Below, one piece after another: positions 1 through 6,102 of a stretch of DNA of 8,731 nt. Below the pieces are notes generated by a model that did no database searches, was not told where the DNA came from, and was given only the letters and a program-made list of their open reading frames with translations. Where the stretch lies: NCBI GenBank assembly GCA_021734005.1, contig JAIPJV010000070.1, positions 1-8,731 of the forward strand. The letters are read 5' to 3'. The number at the start of each line of letters is the position of its first letter. Position 1 is the first letter of the stretch. The translations under genes were made by a program, and so were the position numbers. This DNA is from Fidelibacterota bacterium. GTDB taxonomy: Bacteria > Fidelibacterota > UBA2242 > JAFGTP01.

Positions 1-2
1 TG

Positions 3-710
3 CGCCTTCGATTTCATACCCAAACCGGCGGTAGCACCTTAACAGCGCAACAACCTAATAATAATATTGTACGAGTTGCAATTCAGACCCTGGCTGCCGT
101 TCTGGGAGGGACGCAGAGTTTGCATACCAATTCTCGCGATGAAGCTCTGGGATTGCCTACTGAAAAATCAGTTCAGATTGCTCTGCGAACCCAGCAGATT
201 GTTGCTGAAGAATCAGGTGTTACCAATACGGTTGATCCTCTGGCTGGATCCTATTATATTGAAAATTTAACTGATGAAATCGAAGACGAAGTTTTTCAAT
301 ATCTGGATAAAATTGAAGAACTGGGTGGCATGGGCCAGGCTATTGAAAAAGGCTACATTCAAAAACAGATTCAGGATTCAGCCTATAAATATCAGCGTGA
401 AATTGAAGAAAAAGAGCGGGTCGTCGTTGGCGTTAATAAATATGAGACTGACGAAGAACCGCCTGATGACATTCTCAAAGTTGATCCCGAACTCCGCAAT
501 CAACAGATAGATAAACTGGAAAAATTGAAAAATGAGCGGGACAGCAAAAAAGTTCAAGATAGTCTGGCAAAATTGGAAAAGGCAGCTGCTTCGGATGACA
601 ATTTGATGCCCTATATTCTGGAAGCCGCCCGCAATTATGCAACTCTGGGTGAAATTTGTGATGTTATGCGCGATGAATTTGGTGAATATCAAGAATCAAT
701 AGTCTTATAA
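3..710 (+). CDS. mcmA1: Methylmalonyl-CoA mutase, large (catalytic) subunit, C-terminal part (5' end outside the window)
   Basis: The large subunit of a coenzyme-B12-dependent acyl-CoA mutase interconverts succinyl-CoA and (R)-methylmalonyl-CoA in the cytoplasm. The open frame runs in from the left edge and encodes 235 residues, with a TAA stop at 708-710. It begins inside the TIM-barrel domain: fragment residues 4-18 read FHTQTGGSTLTAQQP, followed by the family hallmarks LGGTQSLHTN, DEALGLPTE and DPLAGSYYIE. The tail carries the characteristic GVNKY segment and a charged helical end. No B12-binding domain follows; it is encoded by the next gene, so this is the split, two-subunit form. The sequence also resembles isobutyryl-CoA mutase large subunits, and the residues that separate the two specificities lie upstream of the window. 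The neighbouring epimerase and methylmalonyl-CoA decarboxylase genes favour methylmalonyl-CoA. Family assignment is very sure, exact substrate somewhat less. Confidence 0.93.
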   Translation, partial: RLRFHTQTGGSTLTAQQPNNNIVRVAIQTLAAVLGGTQSLHTNSRDEALGLPTEKSVQIALRTQQIVAEESGVTNTVDPLAGSYYIENLTDEIEDEVFQYLDKIEELGGMGQAIEKGYIQKQIQDSAYKYQREIEEKERVVVGVNKYETDEEPPDDILKVDPELRNQQIDKLEKLKNERDSKKVQDSLAKLEKAAASDDNLMPYILEAARNYATLGEICDVMRDEFGEYQESIVL

Positions 711-723
711 TTCTGAGGAGATT

Positions 724-1119
724 ATGGCAAAGAATACACGAATATTAATGGCGAAACCCGGCCTGGATGGTCACGACCGGGGTGCAAAATATATTGCCCG
801 GGCATTAAAAGACCACGGCTACGAAGTAATCTATACTGGCATTCGACAGACACCGGAAAGCATTGTGCAAACTGCTTTGCAGGAGGATGTGGATTTTGTC
901 GGTCTAAGCCTTTTATCCGGTGCTCACAATGAATTGTTTCCCAAAATAGTCGAACTATTACGGGAGAATGAGGCCGAAGATATAACTGTTTTTGGCGGTG
1001 GCGTGATTCCCGAACAAGATATTCCTGTACTCAAAGAAAAAGGCATCAAAGCCGTATTCACTCCGGGCACGCCGATTGATGAAGTTGTTGAGTTTATCGA
1101 AGAACATACCAAAAAATAA
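724..1119 (+). CDS. mcmA2: Methylmalonyl-CoA mutase, small cobalamin-binding subunit
   Basis: This 131-residue protein is a stand-alone B12-binding domain that completes the mutase encoded just upstream. It has the base-off/His-on signature DGHDRG at residues 15-20, in which His17 is the expected lower ligand to cobalt. It also has the SLLSGAH loop (62-68) and the glycine-rich FGGG turn (90-93) that hold the nucleotide tail of the cofactor in this Rossmann-like fold. The length matches small subunits of split mutases and lacks any N-terminal TIM-barrel. The start is supported by a GAGGAG ribosome site at 715-720, and only 13 bp separate it from the large-subunit stop, so the two are probably made in balanced amounts. 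It could instead pair with an isobutyryl-CoA-type large subunit, but gene context argues for methylmalonyl-CoA. Confidence 0.95.
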   Translation: MAKNTRILMAKPGLDGHDRGAKYIARALKDHGYEVIYTGIRQTPESIVQTALQEDVDFVGLSLLSGAHNELFPKIVELLRENEAEDITVFGGGVIPEQDIPVLKEKGIKAVFTPGTPIDEVVEFIEEHTKK

Positions 1120-1125
1120 ATTTCA

Positions 1126-1137
1126 AACCTACAGGTT
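1126..1137 (+). repeat. Small inverted repeat in the mcmA2-meaB gap
   Basis: AACCT (1126-1130) and AGGTT (1133-1137) are perfect complements around a 2-base centre, in the 38 bp between the cobalamin subunit and meaB. The right arm holds the only AGG near the meaB start, about 20 bases before the ATG at 1158, which is too far for a normal ribosome site. A separate palindrome TCGATCGA lies at 1146-1153. The loop is short for a stable RNA hairpin, so the functional meaning is uncertain. Confidence 0.3.
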
Positions 1138-1157
1138 AGAATATCTCGATCGACCAA

Positions 1158-2117
1158 ATGCTTGATAAAATAATTGATGGAAATATTAGAGCCGTGTCCC
1201 GGGCTATTAGTCTTGTGGAAAATGATGGCCGGGACAAAGAGGCTTTGATTGATCAATTATATCCTAATTGCGGCAGCGCGGTTGTCTGGGGGGTTACCGG
1301 ACCGCCGGGCGCTGGCAAAAGTACTCTGGTTGATAAACTTATCAAAAGAGAGCGGGCTCAAGACCACAAGGTCGCTGTAATAGCAGTTGATCCCAGCTCA
1401 CCTTTTTCAGGTGGTGCGATTCTGGGAGACCGCCTCAGAATGCAAAGACACGCTACAGACCCCAATGTCTTCATTCGCTCAATGGCCTCGCGTGGTCATC
1501 TGGGAGGAGTCGCCGGTGCTACTTCTGACGCTATTAAAGTTTTTGATGCAGCCGGATTTGATGTGATCATTATTGAAACTATTGGAGTTGGACAGACTGA
1601 AGTTGAAATTATTGAAATTTCTGATATTGTCCTGCTTGTTCTGGTTCCCGGCATGGGTGATGAAATTCAGGCCCTCAAAGCCGGTGTAATGGAGATCGGT
1701 GATATTTTTATTGTCAACAAAAAAGATCATCATGGTGCCGATAAACTCAAGGCTGAAGTTGAATACGTACTAAATTTAAAAGATACCAAAAACTCGGAAA
1801 GAAATCCAGTTGTTATGACCAATGCTAATCTGGACGAAGGTATTCAGAAACTTCATGAAAGCATTTATGAATACCTGGAAACAATCAAAAACAATCAGCA
1901 ACTCAAGGCCAATCGCAAAAAACGGCTGGTTTCTGAAATCAAAAATATTTTGACTGCCAAAATGGTTGAACAGTTCAGCAATTATGTTGATATTAATCAG
2001 GAAATAAAAAAATGGTCGGAGCAAGTCTATAATGGCCAGATTCGACCCTATCAATTAATCAATGATAAGATCCAATCATTTATAAAGGAGCTACAAAAGA
2101 ATGATATCGAAAATTAA
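1158..2117 (+). CDS. meaB: MeaB/ArgK-type G-protein chaperone of the B12-dependent mutase
   Basis: A 319-residue P-loop GTPase of the G3E/SIMIBI class. In this family MeaB (MMAA in humans) gates adenosylcobalamin loading into methylmalonyl-CoA mutase and protects it from inactivation. Visible motifs are Walker A GPPGAGKST (48-56), the conserved DPSSPFSGGAILGDR stretch (78-92) with the Mg2+-associated acidic residue, MASRGHLGG (109-117), ETIGVGQTE (140-148) with the switch glycines, and NKKD (187-190) as the guanine-specificity motif. The helical C-terminal arm (about 245-319) matches the dimerisation extension. The start at 1158 is the only conventional start codon after an in-frame stop at 1137-1139, but no good ribosome site precedes it, which is unusual in this operon. 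The 3' end overlaps the epimerase gene by 17 bp, implying coupled translation. Older annotations call this family ArgK, an arginine transport kinase; that name is misleading here. Confidence 0.95.
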   Translation: MLDKIIDGNIRAVSRAISLVENDGRDKEALIDQLYPNCGSAVVWGVTGPPGAGKSTLVDKLIKRERAQDHKVAVIAVDPSSPFSGGAILGDRLRMQRHATDPNVFIRSMASRGHLGGVAGATSDAIKVFDAAGFDVIIIETIGVGQTEVEIIEISDIVLLVLVPGMGDEIQALKAGVMEIGDIFIVNKKDHHGADKLKAEVEYVLNLKDTKNSERNPVVMTNANLDEGIQKLHESIYEYLETIKNNQQLKANRKKRLVSEIKNILTAKMVEQFSNYVDINQEIKKWSEQVYNGQIRPYQLINDKIQSFIKELQKNDIEN

Positions 2118-2505
2118 TCATATTGGTATCGCAGTTAAATCTTTAGAAGAGCAAATTCCCTTTTATCGTGATATATTAAATTTGAAATTTGAAGGCACAG
2201 AAGAAGTTCCCGATCAAAAAGTCAAAGTGGCTATGTTTCAGGTCGGGGAAGTGCGCATAGAACTGCTGGAGCCCACTTCAGAAAAAAGCCCGATTGCCCG
2301 TTTCATTGACAAAAAAGGTCAGGGTATGCACCATATTGCTTATGAAAGTAATGATATTGAGAAGGAAATTGAGCAGGCCGCAGGCAAAGGTATAAAAATG
2401 ATCGACAAGGAGCCTCGCGATGGAGCTCATAATACTAAAATCGCTTTTATGCATCCCCGGTCAACCGGCAAAGTGCTCACAGAGATTTGCCAATCTAATA
2501 AATAA
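2101..2505 (+). CDS. mce: Methylmalonyl-CoA epimerase
   Basis: A 134-residue protein of the glyoxalase/VOC fold that interconverts (R)- and (S)-methylmalonyl-CoA, linking the mutase product to the decarboxylase substrate. It has two beta-alpha-beta-beta-beta modules. Expected divalent-metal ligands are His7 (in NHIGIAV), Gln39 (in PDQKV), a His in the GMHHIAY motif (77/78) and Glu128 (in LTEIC). The LELLEPT-like segment is present as IELLEPT (53-59). Length is typical of bacterial epimerases. The start lies inside the end of meaB, preceded by AAAGGAG at 2084-2090 within the meaB coding sequence. This placement between the mutase module and the decarboxylase subunits fits its pathway position exactly. 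Other VOC enzymes such as lactoylglutathione lyase are less likely given the motif set and neighbours. Confidence 0.96.
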   Translation: MISKINHIGIAVKSLEEQIPFYRDILNLKFEGTEEVPDQKVKVAMFQVGEVRIELLEPTSEKSPIARFIDKKGQGMHHIAYESNDIEKEIEQAAGKGIKMIDKEPRDGAHNTKIAFMHPRSTGKVLTEICQSNK

Positions 2506-2535
2506 ATGGTAAAGAATTTTAGGTGGAGAAAATAA

Positions 2536-4086
2536 ATGAGTAATGAAAGAAAATTACTGGAATTAAAAGAAAAAATTGAAAAAGCCCAATTAGGCGGTGG
2601 AAAAAAAAGAATTGACAGGCAACATGAGCGCGGCAAATTAACGGCTCGTGAACGTGTTGATCTACTGCTCGATGAGAATAGTTTCGAAGAAATCGATATG
2701 TTCAAAACCCACGAATGCTCGGATTTTGGCATGGAGAAGAAAAAAATTCTCGGCGATGGCGTAGTCACTGGCTATGGCAGTATAAATGGCCGGCTTGTTT
2801 TTGTGTATTCTTTTGATTTTACTGTTCTGGGTGGTTCTTTATCCAAAACTGTGGCTGAAAAAATTGTAAAAGTTCAGGAATTATCAGCGAAAAATGGTGC
2901 ACCGCTAATCGGAATCAATGACAGTGGTGGAGCCCGGGTTCAGGAAGGTGTAGATGCGCTGGCTGGCTACACTGATATTTTCCGCAATAATATTCTATAC
3001 TCAGGAGTTGTCCCTCAGATCAGCGCTATCGTAGGCCCCTGTGCCGGCGGTGCAGTGTATTCGCCTGCCTTGACTGATTTTATTTTCATGGTCAAAAATA
3101 CATCTTATATGTTTTTGACCGGTCCCCGAGTTGTCAAATCGGTTACCCATGAAGACGTTACCAAAGAAGAACTCGGTGGCGCTGTAACTCATGCTACCAA
3201 GAGCGGTGTAACCCATTTTGCTTTTGATGATGAAAAGGCCTTGTTTAATGGAATTCGAGAATTGATGGATTATCTGCCTCAGAATAATACGGAAGAACCT
3301 GAGATCAAAGATACAGATGACCCCGTTGATCGAGTTGACGAGGAATTAAATTATATTATTCCGGATGAACCCCATCGCGCCTATGATATGAAAAAAATTA
3401 TAAATAGTATTCTTGATAATGGTGAATTTCTAGAGGTCCAACCTTTATATGCCAAAAATATGGTCGTTGGATTTGGTCGGCTGAATGGCCGCTCAGTCGG
3501 TGTGGTTGCCAATCAACCCAAAAGTCTGGCTGGTGTTATTGATGTTAAAGCTTCCAACAAAGCCGCCCGATTCGTTCGTTTCTGTGATGCTTTCAATATT
3601 CCTCTGCTCACTTTCGAAGATGTGCCTGGATTTATGCCCGGTACTGATCAGGAATTTAGGGGTATTATCAAACATGGTGCAAAATTGCTCTATGCTTATG
3701 CAGAAGCTACAGTGCCCAAAATCACAGTCATTACCCGCAAAGGCTACGGCGGTGCTTTCTGTGTCATGAACTCCCGCAATTTACGCGGCGACCTGAGTCT
3801 GGCCTGGCCGTCAGCAGAGATAGCCGTCATGGGCCCCAAAGGTGCCAGTGGTATTATTTTCAGACATGAAATCAAAGATGCCGATGATCCGGACAAAAAA
3901 TTGCAGGAAAAAATCAAAGAGTATCGGGATAAATTTGCCAATCCCTATGTCGCTGCTTCCAAAGGAATTATTGATGAGGTCATCGAACCCAAATTAACCC
4001 GGTACAAATTGATCAAATCGCTGGAAATGTTGAATAATAAACGGGACGATCTGCCTCCCAAAAAGCACGGTAATATACCATTATAA
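2536..4086 (+). CDS. mmdA: Methylmalonyl-CoA decarboxylase alpha subunit (carboxyltransferase)
   Basis: This 516-residue protein transfers the carboxyl group from (S)-methylmalonyl-CoA to enzyme-bound biotin, releasing propionyl-CoA. It is a double crotonase-fold carboxyltransferase. The N-terminal half has the oxyanion-forming DSGGARVQEG (129-138) and GPCAGGAVYSPA (167-178). The C-terminal half has VPGFMPG (363-369) and RKGYGGAFCVM (401-411). The tail ends PPKKHGNIPL, typical of the family. Sequence alone cannot separate it from the propionyl-CoA carboxylase beta subunit; the next three genes encode the membrane decarboxylase parts and no biotin carboxylase is present here, so the decarboxylase role is preferred. 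The start is set by AGGTGGAG at 2521-2528, 7 bases before the ATG. It acts at the inner face of the membrane in complex with subunits B, C and D. Confidence 0.93.
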   Translation: MSNERKLLELKEKIEKAQLGGGKKRIDRQHERGKLTARERVDLLLDENSFEEIDMFKTHECSDFGMEKKKILGDGVVTGYGSINGRLVFVYSFDFTVLGGSLSKTVAEKIVKVQELSAKNGAPLIGINDSGGARVQEGVDALAGYTDIFRNNILYSGVVPQISAIVGPCAGGAVYSPALTDFIFMVKNTSYMFLTGPRVVKSVTHEDVTKEELGGAVTHATKSGVTHFAFDDEKALFNGIRELMDYLPQNNTEEPEIKDTDDPVDRVDEELNYIIPDEPHRAYDMKKIINSILDNGEFLEVQPLYAKNMVVGFGRLNGRSVGVVANQPKSLAGVIDVKASNKAARFVRFCDAFNIPLLTFEDVPGFMPGTDQEFRGIIKHGAKLLYAYAEATVPKITVITRKGYGGAFCVMNSRNLRGDLSLAWPSAEIAVMGPKGASGIIFRHEIKDADDPDKKLQEKIKEYRDKFANPYVAASKGIIDEVIEPKLTRYKLIKSLEMLNNKRDDLPPKKHGNIPL

Positions 4087-4099
4087 AGGAGAAATCAAT

Positions 4100-4438
4100 A
4101 TGATATCGCGAATAATAGAAAATAATGGTATTGGAATAACTCTCAGTGGTATATTCTTCATTTTTTTGGGATTGGTCGCTATTGCTGTAGTCATTAGCCT
4201 TTTTAATAAATATTTTAACCGCTTTGAAGAAAAATCCAGGCAAAAAGGGCCAAAAAAGAAGAAAAAGAAGGAAAAATTTACCAGTGTAGAAGAAATTCCG
4301 GATGAAGAATTGGCGGTTATTGCCACAGCTATTGAAACTTATCGCAGAATTCACTATACAGAAATGCTGAAGGAAATAACCTTTCGCCATGGAGATTCCC
4401 GATCACCATGGAAAACTAGCAATAAATTTTCAAAATAA
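4100..4438 (+). CDS. mmdD: Methylmalonyl-CoA decarboxylase delta subunit (OadG-like membrane anchor)
   Basis: A 112-residue single-span membrane protein. In this family the small subunit anchors the carboxyltransferase to the Na+-pumping B subunit and helps assemble the complex. A hydrophobic segment spans about residues 11-36, followed by a very basic linker with six lysines in a row (53-58). A soluble C-terminal part then carries EELAVIATAIETYRR (69-83) and the SPWKTSNKF end (102-110), features of the delta/OadG tail. Overall identity in this family is low, so the call rests on topology, the C-terminal motif and position between subunits A and C. The ribosome site AAAGGAG (4085-4091) overlaps the mmdA stop codon, giving strong translational linkage. 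An imperfect hairpin lies in the last third of the gene (4387-4411). Confidence 0.86.
   Translation: MISRIIENNGIGITLSGIFFIFLGLVAIAVVISLFNKYFNRFEEKSRQKGPKKKKKKEKFTSVEEIPDEELAVIATAIETYRRIHYTEMLKEITFRHGDSRSPWKTSNKFSK
4387..4411 (+). repeat. Imperfect inverted repeat (hairpin) within the 3' part of mmdD
   Basis: CCATGG occurs at 4387-4392 and again at 4406-4411. Beyond the six-base pairing there is one A-A mismatch, then G-C, A-T, T-A and a T-G wobble, closing on a CCC loop at 4398-4400. It sits in the codons for the conserved C-terminal tail of MmdD, about 50 bases before the mmdC start. It might affect message stability or the ratio of subunits, or be coincidental; it lacks a T-run and is not a terminator. 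Confidence 0.4.
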
Positions 4439-4459
4439 ATTTTCTAAATAGGAACAATA

Positions 4460-4897
4460 ATGAAAGCAAAAGAACTTAAACTTGAAATCAACAGCAAAAC
4501 CTATAAGGTCAAGATCAACGAGTTTAGTGCTGAAAAAGCAGTCTTGACAGTCAATGACAAAGAATACACAGTTTCTCTGGAAGACCTGGGGTTAGAAGAA
4601 GCAGTAGAAAAACGACCGCCCCGAAAACGACCAAAGCCTACCGGCTCATCACAAAAAAGCGCCAGCAAGCCTAAAAAGGTGATTGGAAAACAGATCAAAG
4701 CTCCTCTGCCTGGCTTGATTCTGGAAATCAATGTACAGGTTGGAGATGAAGTTGAGGCCGGACAGGAAGTGCTCATTCTGGAGGCCATGAAAATGGAAAA
4801 CGATGTTCAGTCTAATGAGACCGGCGTTGTCAAGGAAATCAAAGTTAAAGAAGGCGACTCGGTAGAAGAGGGCGCTGTTCTTATAACTCTGGATTAA
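4460..4897 (+). CDS. mmdC: Methylmalonyl-CoA decarboxylase gamma subunit (biotin carboxyl carrier protein)
   Basis: This 145-residue biotin carrier shuttles the carboxyl group from the alpha subunit to the membrane beta subunit. The C-terminal lipoyl/biotinyl domain (about 76-145) contains the biotinylation motif EAMKMEND (108-115), with Lys111 as the biotin attachment site. The family turns APLPGLILEINV (81-92) and VGDEVEAGQ (94-102) are also present. The N-terminal part (1-45) is a small beta-rich domain, and residues 50-74 form a flexible linker rich in Pro, Lys, Arg and Ser rather than the Pro/Ala linker common in well-studied homologues. The ribosome site is modest (AGGAA at 4450-4454, 5 bases from the ATG). 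Biotin attachment requires a biotin ligase encoded elsewhere. Confidence 0.95.
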   Translation: MKAKELKLEINSKTYKVKINEFSAEKAVLTVNDKEYTVSLEDLGLEEAVEKRPPRKRPKPTGSSQKSASKPKKVIGKQIKAPLPGLILEINVQVGDEVEAGQEVLILEAMKMENDVQSNETGVVKEIKVKEGDSVEEGAVLITLD

Positions 4898-4910
4898 TGG
4901 AGTGTAATTC

Positions 4911-6035
4911 ATGGAAATATTGACTAAAATATTACGGACAACTGGATTTGCCAATGCTGAAATTGGCAATATTGTTATGATCTTTGTTGGTTTTGTTTTA
5001 ATCTATCTGGCTATTGCTAAAAAATATGAGCCGCTTCTTTTATTGCCGATCGGATTTGGAGTAATCGTCGGCAATATTCCTTATATGGCCGGTTTACCAA
5101 TCAGTGTATATGATGAAGGCAGTGTGTTTTATTATCTTTATTTTGGAGTTAAATCTGGAGTTTTCCCTCCTCTTATTTTTCTGGGAATTGGTGCACTGAC
5201 TGATTTTTCCGCCCTTATTTCGAGTCCAAAATCTGTATTGTTGGGAGCTGCTGCTCAAGTTGGAATTTTTGCTACCTTTATGGGGGCCCTTGCTATTGGC
5301 TTTTCGCCTGAACAGGCTGCTGCTATTGGGATAATTGGCGGAGCCGATGGTCCAACTTCAATATTCTTATCCTCACAATTGGCACCGGAACTTCTTGGGC
5401 CGATTGCAATTGCGGCCTACTCTTATATGGCTCTTGTTCCTGTTATCCAGCCCCCGATCATGAAGCTATTAACCACAAAGGAAGAGCGTAAGATTAAAAT
5501 GTCACCACCAAAAAAAGCCAGTAAAAAGGCTCGCATTTTATTTCCAATTATTGTTGCTTTGATCGCTGCTTTTATTGCTCCGGCCTCCATCACCTTGATC
5601 GGCATGCTCTGTCTCGGTAATCTGCTGAAAGAAAGTGGTGTGACTGATAGATTGGCTGATACAGCCTCCTCATCTTTGATTGACATCGCGACTATTCTAT
5701 TATGTTTCAGTGTTGGTGCCAGTACCCAGGCTCAAAATTTTATCACACCTCAGGCGCTCGGTATATTCGCTCTGGGGTTCCTGTCTTTTGTTATAGCAAC
5801 ATTTTTTGGCCTTCTATTTGCTAAGTTCATGAATCTATTCCTCAAAGAAAAGATCAATCCTCTGATTGGCGCAGCCGGTGTTTCTGCTGTTCCCGATTCA
5901 GCCCGGGTCGTACAACAATTTGCCCGGAAGATTGACAAAGATAACCACCTCCTTTTCCATGCCTTAGCACCAAATGTATCTGGGGTAATTGGTTCCGCGA
6001 TTGCCGCCGGAGTCTTTATTGCCATTTTCTTTTAA
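4911..6035 (+). CDS. mmdB: Na+-translocating methylmalonyl-CoA decarboxylase beta subunit (membrane sodium pump)
   Basis: A 374-residue polytopic membrane protein that decarboxylates carboxybiotin and couples this to Na+ export, storing decarboxylation energy as a sodium gradient. It belongs to the OadB/MmdB/GcdB family. GGADGPT (143-149) carries Asp146, equivalent to the Na+-site Asp203 of Klebsiella OadB. By spacing, Tyr172 matches Tyr229, and Asn316, Gly320, Ser325 and Arg332 match Asn373, Gly377, Ser382 and Arg389, so the known functional residues all appear present. The length fits MmdB/GcdB rather than the longer Klebsiella OadB. A basic cytoplasmic loop (189-207) divides the protein. 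The start follows GGAG at 4899-4902, 13 bp after mmdC. Substrate specificity is set by the carboxyltransferase, not by this subunit, so methylmalonyl-CoA is inferred from the operon. It is the last clear gene before the terminator. Confidence 0.95.
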   Translation: MEILTKILRTTGFANAEIGNIVMIFVGFVLIYLAIAKKYEPLLLLPIGFGVIVGNIPYMAGLPISVYDEGSVFYYLYFGVKSGVFPPLIFLGIGALTDFSALISSPKSVLLGAAAQVGIFATFMGALAIGFSPEQAAAIGIIGGADGPTSIFLSSQLAPELLGPIAIAAYSYMALVPVIQPPIMKLLTTKEERKIKMSPPKKASKKARILFPIIVALIAAFIAPASITLIGMLCLGNLLKESGVTDRLADTASSSLIDIATILLCFSVGASTQAQNFITPQALGIFALGFLSFVIATFFGLLFAKFMNLFLKEKINPLIGAAGVSAVPDSARVVQQFARKIDKDNHLLFHALAPNVSGVIGSAIAAGVFIAIFF

Positions 6036-6043
6036 AGATATAA

Positions 6044-6050
6044 AAGGAGG
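6044..6050 (+). promoter_or_regulatory. Perfect Shine-Dalgarno sequence with no evident gene
   Basis: AAGGAGG lies 8 bp after the mmdB stop and is the best ribosome site in the window. Seven bases later a GTG at 6058 opens a 37-codon frame ending at 6171 that would encode a hydrophobic peptide (VEGVCFLMEQALFYFLLII then a short polar tail). That frame runs through the intrinsic terminator and into the antisense 3' end of ablB, so a full message is unlikely. A second GTG at 6056 gives only seven codons. It may be a relic of a lost downstream gene or a leader-type site. Confidence 0.4.
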
Positions 6051-6061
6051 GGAGAGTGTGG

Positions 6062-6098
6062 AAGGGGTCTGTTTCTTGATGGAACAGGCCCTTTTCTA
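6062..6098 (+). terminator. Rho-independent terminator of the mutase/decarboxylase operon
   Basis: A 14-bp stem pairs 6062-6075 with 6081-6094 (11 Watson-Crick pairs and 3 G-T wobbles) around the loop TTGAT, followed by TTTTCTATTTTCTATT. The T-rich side is on the plus strand, 26 bp after the mmdB stop, as expected for ending the plus-strand operon. The other strand has no T-run next to the stem, so it is a poorer terminator for the opposing ablB transcript. Confidence 0.82.
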
Positions 6099-6102
6099 TT
6101 TT

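Noticed and set aside
378..692. Antisense 104-codon open frame under the mutase large subunit
   Set aside because: It is complementary to strongly conserved mutase coding sequence and has low-complexity Phe/Ile-rich composition typical of antisense frames.
1158..2117. ArgK, lysine/arginine/ornithine transport kinase
   Set aside because: The historical label for this family; the GTPase motifs and the place next to the mutase fit MeaB.
2536..4086. Propionyl-CoA carboxylase beta subunit as the main call
   Set aside because: The carboxyltransferase sequence would allow it, but the adjoining OadG-like, biotin carrier and Na+-pump subunits define a membrane decarboxylase and no biotin carboxylase is present.
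4013..4390. Antisense 125-codon open frame on the minus strand across the mmdA/mmdD junction
   Set aside because: It mirrors the AT-rich coding of mmdD, has no recognisable family and no sensible operon context; both plus-strand genes there are well supported.
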